DNA of 5,686 nucleotides. Origin: Acidobacteriota bacterium (GTDB taxonomy: Bacteria > Acidobacteriota > Terriglobia > UBA7540). The stretch spans positions 1 to 5,686 of the forward strand of contig JAKASH010000234.1 of NCBI GenBank assembly GCA_021828225.1, written 5' to 3'. Of this stretch, positions 1-5,686 are shown piece by piece (within the stretch, counting starts at the first letter, position 1; each line of letters begins with the position of its first letter). Made by a program: the position numbers and the translations under genes. Under the pieces are notes generated by a model. That model ran no database searches, was not told the DNA's origin, and worked only from the letters and a program-made list of their open reading frames with translations.

Positions 1-1
1 G

Positions 2-1315
2 AATCGCCGGGTGGATTCGCCGGTCAGCAGCGGAGAGTACTACCGGGTCATCGACGTGACGCCGCCGGGAGAGCCGATCCATCATGAGATCGATCTGGCT
101 GCCGACAGCGAAGCGGCCCTTGATATGAGCCCGCAACTGATCCAGGATTACACCAACCTGGTGGCCGAGACGGGGAAGTTGTTCGGGTCACGCCACTATC
201 GCGACTATCATTTCCTGCTCACGCTCAGTAATCACGTCGCGCACTTTGGGCTGGAGCATCACGAGTCGGACGACAGCCGGGTGCCTGAATTTTCTCTGAT
301 CGACCCCGCGTTGCGTACGTACATGGCTATGTTGTTGCCGCACGAATTTGTCCACTCCTGGAACGGCAAGTTTCGCCGCCCGAAGGACCTGAGCCCGCCT
401 TATTACGAGCAGCCGCAGGAGACCGATATGCTTTGGGTCTATGAAGGCTTGACGGAGTACCTCGGCGATCTCCTGACGGCGCGCAGCGGTCTCTGGACGC
501 TCCGCCAGTACCGGCAGAACCTGGCGCTGATTGCTGCCACCTACGGGCCCGGACGGCCCGGACGCACCTGGCGCCCGCTGATTGACACCACCACGGCCGC
601 TCAACTTCTTTACTTTGCACCCGAAGAATGGACCAACTGGCGGCGCGGCGTGGATTTCTACGACGAGGGAGTTTTGATCTGGCTGGAAGTTAACGCCATC
701 ATCCACCAGCAGACCCATGGCAAAAAATCCCTGGACGATTTCTGCCGGCTCTTTTACGGCGGTCCGAACGATGGCCCCCAACTGAAGCCGTACACTTTTC
801 AGGATCTGGTAGACGCCCTGAACAAGATTGCGCCTTATCCCTGGGCAGACTTCTTCCACAAGCGCCTCGATTCAACTTCTCCGGAAGCGCCTCTGAAGGG
901 TATCGAAGACAGCGGCTGGAAAGTGGTTTACACGAGTGTCGAGCCGCCGCTGCTGAAGGATTCGGAATATGTGCACGACAATATGAACGAGGCCTATTCG
1001 ATCGGACTCATCCTGAAAGATGACGGCACGGTTGAGGATTCCATCGTCACCAAGCCGGCTTACAAAGCGGGCATCTCTCCGGGGATGAAGGTGATTGCAG
1101 TGAACAACCAGCAATTCACACCCCAGGTGCTTCGCCTGGCATTGAAAGCCGGCACAACTTCGACCCAGCCGCTCCGGTTGCTGGTCTTGAACGACGAATA
1201 CTATAAGACCTGCACAATTGACTATCATGGCGGCGAGCAATTTCCTCACCTGGTCAGAGAGTCCGACCGGGCTGATTATCTTGACCAGATGCTGAAACCT
1301 CTGGCGGCGCGATAG
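2..1315 (+). CDS. M61-family metallopeptidase (glycyl aminopeptidase-like) with C-terminal PDZ domain, 5' partial
   Basis: Zinc-dependent peptidase of the M61 family, whose members remove N-terminal residues (notably Gly/Ala) from peptides. Residue numbers count from the GTG at position 11. The zinc site is complete: HEFVH at 111-115 (nt 341-355) gives two histidine ligands and the catalytic Glu, and the Glu of YEGLTEY (about 145) is the likely third ligand. Family-like stretches precede it (HFLLTLSNHVAHFGLEHHES, about 67-86) and follow it (DEGVLIWLEVN, about 220-230). A PDZ domain covers about 325-410, including the AGISPGMKVIAVN turn. The reading frame is open to the left edge (Asn-Arg-Arg precede the GTG), and the match begins mid-protein at a DSPV motif. 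The true start and the N-terminal beta domain, perhaps 150-200 residues, therefore lie outside the window, and the GTG at 11 is not the real start. The stop is TAG. The family is often exported, but any signal peptide is out of view. The propeller gene follows immediately and may be co-transcribed. Confidence 0.93.
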   Translation, partial: NRRVDSPVSSGEYYRVIDVTPPGEPIHHEIDLAADSEAALDMSPQLIQDYTNLVAETGKLFGSRHYRDYHFLLTLSNHVAHFGLEHHESDDSRVPEFSLIDPALRTYMAMLLPHEFVHSWNGKFRRPKDLSPPYYEQPQETDMLWVYEGLTEYLGDLLTARSGLWTLRQYRQNLALIAATYGPGRPGRTWRPLIDTTTAAQLLYFAPEEWTNWRRGVDFYDEGVLIWLEVNAIIHQQTHGKKSLDDFCRLFYGGPNDGPQLKPYTFQDLVDALNKIAPYPWADFFHKRLDSTSPEAPLKGIEDSGWKVVYTSVEPPLLKDSEYVHDNMNEAYSIGLILKDDGTVEDSIVTKPAYKAGISPGMKVIAVNNQQFTPQVLRLALKAGTTSTQPLRLLVLNDEYYKTCTIDYHGGEQFPHLVRESDRADYLDQMLKPLAAR

Positions 1316-1368
1316 CCGTGAGCATAACTTTACGGTGTCGATCAGGGCATCCGAATGGTTCCAGTGCT

Positions 1369-2799
1369 ATGCTGATTCTGAGACGCGGTTTGCGGAAGGG
1401 GTACCGTTTATTCAGGCGCGCGGGTCCGGTCTGTAGTGCTGTCGCGCTTTGTCTGTTTGTCTCTCTTGTTGCAACGACAAACGGGCAGGGCCCGGCACTC
1501 TTGCCGCCGCCTGGGACCAGAATTGTTACCCTTACGCGCCACCGCGGATATTTCAACGAGCCGTCGGTGGCGATCAATCCTGGCAATCCACAGCAGGTGG
1601 TTGTCGCATATCAAACTGGAGCCCGCATTGCCTACTCGCAGGACGCCGGGGCGCGCTGGCAAATTGCTCCCGGAACCATGCCGCGCCACTATGTCGTCTC
1701 AGGCGACGTCTCCGTGGCCTATGACAATCGTGGCCATGCCTTTCTTTGTTACATTGCCTTTGACAAGCTTGGGACGGAAGACTACTGGGGACATAACGCC
1801 ACTCGCAACGGAGTGTTCGTGCGCCGCTCGTTGAACGGCGGCCAAACCTGGCAGCGTCCTGCCGTTCCGGTGATCGAACATCCGACCCAGCCTGGGATCC
1901 CCTTTGAGGATAAGCCATACATTGTGGCGGACAACACGCATGGACCGTACGCGGGCAATCTCTACGTGGGATGGACGGAATTCACACTGACCCACTCCGT
2001 GATTCTCTTTTCGCGCTCGGTGGACGACGGGGTGACGTGGTCCAAGCCCATCCGGATCAGCACGCAAGCGGGACTGCCGCGGGACGACAACGGCTCTGTA
2101 GAAGGATTTTCCGGCATGGTGGGTCCGGACGGCACGCTCTATGTGGTTTGGGCCGACGGCACTCACGTTGTGTTTACATACTCGAAGGACGGTGGCCGCA
2201 CGTTTGCTCCGTCGCGCGGGATCATTCCCATTGCGCCACCTTACTTCCACATTCCCGATGTTGACAGGACCGACGGTTTCCCGGTGATTTCCATCGATCC
2301 CCACGGGGGAAATGGCGCGGGCCTCCTTTACGTAACCTGGAGCGATTACCGCAATGGTGATGTTGACGTCTTCTGCTCAACGTCCTCCGATCGCGGCCGT
2401 ACATGGACGCCTGCGGTTCGGGTGAATTCAGACCCGATTCACGATGGCGCCGACCAATTTTTTCAGTGGCTGGCGGTCGACCCGGTGACGGGAGCCGCAA
2501 ACATTGTTTTCTACGACCGTCGAAATGACCCGGAAAATCGCCGGGCAGATGTGGTTCTTGCCCAGTCAACTGACCACGGCCACACCTTCCATAACTACCT
2601 CTGGATGGGCAAATCGTTCGACCCCAACAACGATTTTATCGGCGATTATACTGGTATCGCTGCCTACAGCGGGCGGGTCTACGGAGTCTGGACGGAAGAG
2701 CGCCCTCGCTCCAGCCGCCGTCAGGCTGAAAAACCGTTAGACCATACCGTGGTTCGCCTGGGAATCGCGGACTTTTCTCATCCCAGTAATTCTCATTAG
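1369..2799 (+). CDS. Exported BNR/Asp-box beta-propeller protein (sialidase-fold superfamily)
   Basis: Predicted secreted or periplasmic six-bladed beta-propeller of the sialidase/BNR superfamily. Six Asp-box motifs (S-x-D/N-x-G-x-T/R-W/F) can be read: SQDAGARW (nt 1636), SLNGGQTW (1828), SVDDGVTW (2017), SKDGGRTF (2182), SSDRGRTW (2383) and STDHGHTF (2566). They are spaced 55-67 residues apart, as expected for one per blade. Other blade motifs are FEDKPYIVAD, YDRRNDP and DFIGDYTGIAA. The ATG at 1369 is preferred because it gives an Arg/Lys-rich n-region followed by a hydrophobic core (about residues 21-36, VCSAVALCLFVSLVAT), like a signal peptide, and a 476-residue protein. An in-frame GTG at 1318, 2 nt after the upstream stop, would add 17 residues. 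Neither start has a clear Shine-Dalgarno. The sialidase FRIP/YRIP motif and arginine triad are not evident, so sialidase activity is doubtful. It may be a glycan-binding or structural propeller, or a different hydrolase. Confidence 0.88.
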   Translation: MLILRRGLRKGYRLFRRAGPVCSAVALCLFVSLVATTNGQGPALLPPPGTRIVTLTRHRGYFNEPSVAINPGNPQQVVVAYQTGARIAYSQDAGARWQIAPGTMPRHYVVSGDVSVAYDNRGHAFLCYIAFDKLGTEDYWGHNATRNGVFVRRSLNGGQTWQRPAVPVIEHPTQPGIPFEDKPYIVADNTHGPYAGNLYVGWTEFTLTHSVILFSRSVDDGVTWSKPIRISTQAGLPRDDNGSVEGFSGMVGPDGTLYVVWADGTHVVFTYSKDGGRTFAPSRGIIPIAPPYFHIPDVDRTDGFPVISIDPHGGNGAGLLYVTWSDYRNGDVDVFCSTSSDRGRTWTPAVRVNSDPIHDGADQFFQWLAVDPVTGAANIVFYDRRNDPENRRADVVLAQSTDHGHTFHNYLWMGKSFDPNNDFIGDYTGIAAYSGRVYGVWTEERPRSSRRQAEKPLDHTVVRLGIADFSHPSNSH

Positions 2800-2908
2800 T
2801 GGCGCCTTGCGGTTTGCCGCCAGGTGCAACCTCTCCGATTCTTCATCACGAAGGTGAAGCCTTACCAGTCTCGGGAGGGTTTCCTCGGGTCTTGCCGCAG
2901 GAAAGCTG
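2800..2908. other. Convergent intergenic gap with weak hairpins
   Basis: This 109-bp gap lies between two genes that end towards each other, so terminators are expected from both sides. Visible inverted repeats are TGGCG/CGCCA (2800-2804 with 2818-2822), an alternative nested GCGG-tttg-CCGC (2809-2820), CTTCA/TGAAG (2841-2845 with 2855-2859) and GAGG-gttt-CCTC (2875-2886). None is followed by a T-run on either strand. No canonical Rho-independent terminator can be called, and termination may be Rho-dependent or rely on these short stems. No gene is supported here. Confidence 0.3.
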
Positions 2909-5167
2909 TTACAAATGAGGGACGCGGCGAGACTTCATTTCTTCAAGGTGGTGTCTTAGCCGTTCCAGAACCTCTCTGTCTTCTCCTTCGCACAGCTTGC
3001 GCTCGATCTCCGAGAGTGCGAAGTGGATGATGTCATGGTGGTGAATCTCCTCAGGCTCCAGGCGGGCGCTGCATTCCAGCCAGATCTTGTGCAGAAGGTC
3101 GATTTCGTTCGGAGTCAGATGCGGCGCGTGCGGGCCCAGGTAATAAACTTCTTCCTGTCCCCGTGGCGAGTAGACTTCCACCGTCAGTTGAGGTTTGGGC
3201 TCAGGGAGGCCTTCCCATGCCAAACCGGCCCGGCGAGCCTCTTCCGCGGGTGACATCTTGGTCGAAGAACCAAGAACGATTGTGGATGACTGCAGGTTTT
3301 GACCCGCCCGCAAAATGCCGTCCCATACATCGGTTGCGGCAATCACGGCCAGTTTCACCGACTTGCCGTATTTCTCCGACAAGGCCAGCGCGCGCGTGAA
3401 CAATTCCTGCTCATAGACCGTAAACAATTGTTCCGGGGCTAATCCATGCTCACCGGAACCCGCGCGCAAGAGGACCCGGATGTGGAGGACCACGACGTCC
3501 TGCCGCTCGATGTCAACGCGTTCCAGAACGGAAGCCAGGTGATACAACTTGAAATAGTCCGGGACGGGCACCAGGATATTGCCCGGTCTTGACCCAACTC
3601 CTTCAGCCGTGATTTCCTCGCTCGGCTCCAGATTGAACTGGTCGAGCTCACCGCGGGCGGCCCTGCGCTGGGAATGCTTCTCGGAGATGGTGAAAAGGAT
3701 AAAGAACAACAGGGTGAAGGACACGCCGGAAATCGTGGCGACTTCCTTCGTGAAGAGGTTGATGGTTGCGGTTGCGAACAGGGTCAGCGTAATCAGTCCC
3801 AGCCCCACAGGAAATTCCAGACGCCCCAGCCTCGGGTTCAGGGGCACGCGGAATTCGCGCGGTCCGGGTTTGGTGAAGCGAAGCACCAGGACGCCCAGTC
3901 CCTTCATGGCGAAGCTCCAGATCACTCCGAAAGCGTATGCCTCGCCGAGAAGGATCACATTTCCACCGCTGAGGATAATGGTCAGAAGTTGCAGCGCAAC
4001 CACCAGGTTGATGATCCGATGAGAGGTCCCGAAGCGTGGATGAGGCTGCCGGAACCAATCTGCCAGGACGCCGTCTTCCGAAACGCGATTCAGAACTCCG
4101 TTCGACCCGACAATGGCCGTGTTGACGGCGCCTGAAAGGATCATGATCCCGACGACAACAACAAAGCCATGGAACAGCAGGCGGAGCATCAAGGGCCCCG
4201 CCACGTTCATCGCCAGGCCACCGATCAGGTTGTCTTTGTAACTGAGCCGCGTGTGGGCATTCGGGATGATCATGAAGGCGAAGAAAGAAACCAGCGAGGT
4301 AAAGACCATGCTGTAAATGAAGACGATAAACGCGGTTTTCTTGAGGTTTGGCAGCTTGGGATGTTCGATTTCGCGGTAGACCTGAGCGAGAGTTTCGAGG
4401 CCGCTCATCGCCAGCACGGAATGGCCAAAGGCCACCAGGATGCCGACGAACCCGATAATCTCCGGCAGGCGGCTGGAATATAACCATCCCTCGGCACTGA
4501 CGGAAAAATGGAGGTTGGAAGGCAAGGGAAGTGGAGGAAGGTGGCCACCTCTCACCCAGAGCGTGTACCCGCACCAGCCGATCATCAGGATCGCCAGGAT
4601 CGTGGTGAACTCCATGATGCGAGCTGCCTTTTCGCTGGACTCCTCAATCCCTTTGACGTTTTGCCACCAGAAATAAAGCGTCACCGCCACTGCAAAAACG
4701 GCTGAGGTGGAATTGGTGGGAAGTACAACGTTGATATGAGCATACTGCAGAAGCTCGTTGATGAAGCCCACCAGGTACTGGCCGGCAGAAACGCCGCTGA
4801 TCGGGCCCGTGAGGATGTAATCGAACATCAACGCCGAAACTGAAAACTTGGCAAGCGTACCACCCATGGCCTCCTTGACCACGCGGTACACGCCTCCGCG
4901 CACGAACATGCTGCAGCTTTCGACGTACATCTGCGCAACCGCATACGCAAACAGCATGACGGCCAGGATGAACCATGGGGCCGAAGGTCCGATCGCCTGC
5001 TCGGCAATGCCGCCGGCATAGAAAGCCGACGAGGCAAGGTCGTTCAGGACAATTGCCGCCGCGCGCCAGAAGGAGATAAACGTCAACATGGCCGTGGTAG
5101 CGACCATGACGCGTGGCAGCGTTACCACCCGTTTTTGAGGAGGTTGATCTGGAGGGTTATTTCCCAT
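2909..5167 (-). CDS. APC-superfamily permease (amino-acid-permease-like) with UspA-like C-terminal domain
   Basis: Predicted inner-membrane secondary transporter of the amino acid-polyamine-organocation (APC) superfamily, 752 residues. About 12 hydrophobic segments fill residues 19-496, roughly 19-50, 62-82, 108-140, 151-169, 186-205, 236-260, 277-302, 328-352, 383-400, 404-430, 452-471 and 478-496. TM1 holds a small-residue stretch (NDLASSAFYAGG, 42-53) where APC carriers unwind to bind substrate. The loop after TM2 is FVRGGVYRVVKEAMGG. Substrate is unknown; an amino acid or amine is the family default. Residues 497-752 are soluble and probably cytosolic. About 529-635 resemble a UspA fold (ILVPV strand, then VVVLHIRV and STIVLGSS), but the usual ATP-binding glycines are missing. 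A tail follows (LGPHAPHLTPNEIDLLHKIW, then a His-rich and charged helical end). Usual APC carriers have about 450-550 residues, so the tail is the notable part. The start at 5167 is the most upstream in-frame start after a stop at 5194-5192. No good Shine-Dalgarno precedes it. Confidence 0.92.
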   Translation of the reverse strand: MGNNPPDQPPQKRVVTLPRVMVATTAMLTFISFWRAAAIVLNDLASSAFYAGGIAEQAIGPSAPWFILAVMLFAYAVAQMYVESCSMFVRGGVYRVVKEAMGGTLAKFSVSALMFDYILTGPISGVSAGQYLVGFINELLQYAHINVVLPTNSTSAVFAVAVTLYFWWQNVKGIEESSEKAARIMEFTTILAILMIGWCGYTLWVRGGHLPPLPLPSNLHFSVSAEGWLYSSRLPEIIGFVGILVAFGHSVLAMSGLETLAQVYREIEHPKLPNLKKTAFIVFIYSMVFTSLVSFFAFMIIPNAHTRLSYKDNLIGGLAMNVAGPLMLRLLFHGFVVVVGIMILSGAVNTAIVGSNGVLNRVSEDGVLADWFRQPHPRFGTSHRIINLVVALQLLTIILSGGNVILLGEAYAFGVIWSFAMKGLGVLVLRFTKPGPREFRVPLNPRLGRLEFPVGLGLITLTLFATATINLFTKEVATISGVSFTLLFFILFTISEKHSQRRAARGELDQFNLEPSEEITAEGVGSRPGNILVPVPDYFKLYHLASVLERVDIERQDVVVLHIRVLLRAGSGEHGLAPEQLFTVYEQELFTRALALSEKYGKSVKLAVIAATDVWDGILRAGQNLQSSTIVLGSSTKMSPAEEARRAGLAWEGLPEPKPQLTVEVYSPRGQEEVYYLGPHAPHLTPNEIDLLHKIWLECSARLEPEEIHHHDIIHFALSEIERKLCEGEDREVLERLRHHLEEMKSRRVPHL

Positions 5168-5190
5168 CGATGGGTACGCTGGGGGTGAAG

Positions 5191-5219
5191 ATTATGGCGC
5201 CGTTAATTGAGAATCGGAA
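5191..5219 (-). promoter_or_regulatory. Weak sigma70-like promoter candidate for the permease
   Basis: On the minus strand, CATAAT (5196-5191) matches five of six bases of the TATAAT -10 box. A poor -35 (TTCCGA, 5219-5214, three of six) lies 17 nt upstream. Transcription would start near 5184, giving a leader of about 17 nt before the ATG at 5167. A weak -35 would fit a promoter that needs an activator, but this is inference from consensus matching only. Confidence 0.25.
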
Positions 5220-5223
5220 GTTT

Positions 5224-5235
5224 GTCACTTGTGAC
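5224..5235. repeat. Inverted repeat GTCAC-TT-GTGAC, possible operator
   Basis: A perfect 5-bp-arm inverted repeat with a 2-nt spacer, centred about 62 bp upstream of the permease ATG and just upstream of the candidate -35 box. If that promoter is real, the centre falls near -45, where an activator could touch RNA polymerase. I do not recognise the motif as the site of a specific regulator, and a 12-bp palindrome can arise by chance. Confidence 0.35.
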
Positions 5236-5460
5236 TACCTTGCCCAAAAGCAACACGATATGTTCTCACAACTGTCGGCCAGATTGGAATGGTTTTCTCA
5301 ATCGCGAGGGGTATCCTGGTGAGACAAGCCTCTATTTTTTGAACGATGGAAGGAGTGCCAAAAACAATCTAAGACATTTGTTCGCATAGTGTTAGCGAGA
5401 ACTGATCTGCGGCCGCACCAAAGGGGCAACGTTCAGAAACCGGTCTGAGTGTGAATGAGT

Positions 5461-5479
5461 GAAGAGCGGACCGCTCTTC
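5461..5479. repeat. 19-bp palindrome just downstream of the fmdB-like gene, possible terminator stem
   Basis: GAAGAGCGG and CCGCTCTTC are exact reverse complements separated by one base, able to fold as an 8-bp stem with a 3-nt loop. The repeat begins 9 nt after the TGA stop of the minus-strand fmdB-like gene, where a terminator or an mRNA 3'-end protecting stem would be expected. In transcript sense the following bases are ACTCATTCAC with no U-run, so it is not a canonical intrinsic terminator. It could also be a protein-binding site. Confidence 0.4.
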
Positions 5480-5488
5480 TCAAATGGC

Positions 5489-5683
5489 TCAGCCACCACC
5501 CGAGGGAGCGCATGTGCCACCCGAGGCCCTTGACGATGTTCCCGAGGTCGCGAAGGACGAGAACTGCTGGTCTGTCTTCTTTGAGCCGCAGTGCGGGCAT
5601 ACGGGTGATTGCTGGCTCTTTCCCAGGACTAACTTTTCAAATGTTTTTTTGCACTTTTGACAAGTGTATTCGAAGATGGGCAT
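5489..5683 (-). CDS. FmdB-type small zinc-ribbon protein
   Basis: A 64-residue protein of the FmdB/CxxC-CxxC putative regulatory family. It starts with the characteristic MPIFEYTCQKC. It carries two CxxC knuckles, C8-x2-C11 and C29-x2-C32 (CPHC), which together would bind one zinc ion. Residues 40-64 are a low-complexity Ser/Gly/Ala tail with a single extra Cys at about 58, also common in this family. The family's function is not firmly established. It was named after a gene linked to formamidase or formamide regulation, and members are treated as possible transcriptional regulators. The gene appears complete: ATG at 5683 (3 nt from the window edge, so the ribosome-binding site is not visible) and TGA at 5491-5489. 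A palindrome lies just after the stop. The 321-bp gap to the permease argues against tight co-expression with it. Confidence 0.88.
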   Translation of the reverse strand: MPIFEYTCQKCKKTFEKLVLGKSQQSPVCPHCGSKKTDQQFSSFATSGTSSRASGGTCAPSGGG

Positions 5684-5686
5684 AGA

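Larger units (their letters stand above)
5168..5488. other. Intergenic region upstream of the permease, no supported gene
   Basis: About 320 bp separate the fmdB-like stop from the permease start, both on the minus strand, so the permease probably has its own promoter here. By eye the stretch is more AT-rich than the flanking genes. It contains a CATAAT element near the permease, a GTCAC/GTGAC inverted repeat, an A-run on the minus strand (5340-5335) and a 9-bp-arm palindrome near the fmdB end. Short open frames on the plus strand (around 5113-5389 and 5455 to the edge) show no recognisable protein motif or ribosome-binding site, and they overlap real genes on the other strand. Confidence 0.5.

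Noticed and set aside
188..859. Long minus-strand open frame (223 codons) inside the M61 gene
   Set aside because: It lies antisense to a strongly supported peptidase with an intact zinc motif, and its translation shows no recognisable domain. It is a GC-driven shadow frame.
3648..4574. 308-codon minus-strand open frame overlapping the permease in another frame
   Set aside because: The permease frame has clear membrane segments and family motifs. The alternative frame is rich in Arg, Pro and His with no domain, as expected for an out-of-frame reading.
5306..5340. GAGG...CCTC followed by TATTTTTT on the plus strand, resembling a terminator
   Set aside because: The stem is only 4 bp with a 19-nt loop, and no plus-strand gene lies upstream to be terminated.
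5366..5395. Second promoter-like pair on the minus strand (CTAACA, 18 nt, TAGATT)
   Set aside because: Both boxes match only four of six bases with 18-nt spacing, a level expected by chance in this AT-richer gap.
5409..5416. GCGGCCGC palindrome (an 8-bp restriction-type site)
   Set aside because: Short GC palindromes are common in GC-rich DNA, and nothing else suggests a cloning junction or functional site.
5455..5685. Plus-strand open frame opposite the fmdB-like gene
   Set aside because: The opposite strand encodes a clear CxxC-CxxC FmdB protein, and the plus-strand translation has no recognisable motif.

Overview
The window looks like ordinary chromosomal DNA from a GC-rich, probably Gram-negative bacterium. 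The best guess is Acidobacteriota. This rests on protein resemblance recalled from memory: an M61 peptidase, a secreted Asp-box propeller, and an amino-acid-permease-like protein with a long soluble tail. No 16S or other marker gene is present, so the assignment is inference.

Layout. Two genes run rightwards. The first is the C-terminal two thirds or so of an M61-family (glycyl aminopeptidase-like) metallopeptidase with a PDZ domain, cut by the left edge of the window. Directly after it comes a probably exported six-Asp-box (BNR/sialidase-fold) beta-propeller protein. A short convergent gap (2800-2908) follows. Two genes then run leftwards. The nearer is a 752-residue, 12-TM APC-superfamily permease fused to a UspA-like domain and an uncharacterised helical tail. 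The farther, at the right edge, is a complete small FmdB-type zinc-ribbon protein. The roughly 320-bp gap between these two holds two short inverted repeats and a weak promoter candidate for the permease, but no gene I can support.

How the genes work together. The peptidase and propeller genes are close enough to share a transcript (2 or 53 nt apart, depending on the start chosen). Together they suggest processing or binding of extracytoplasmic proteins or glycans. The permease plausibly imports amino acids or related amines under control of its cytosolic tail. A link between peptide breakdown and amino-acid uptake is possible, but the two pairs are on opposite strands and nothing in the sequence proves cooperation. 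I found no mobile elements, CRISPR arrays, tRNAs, rRNAs or clear riboswitches, and no convincing evidence of a new multi-gene system. The most interesting item is the permease's soluble C-terminal third.
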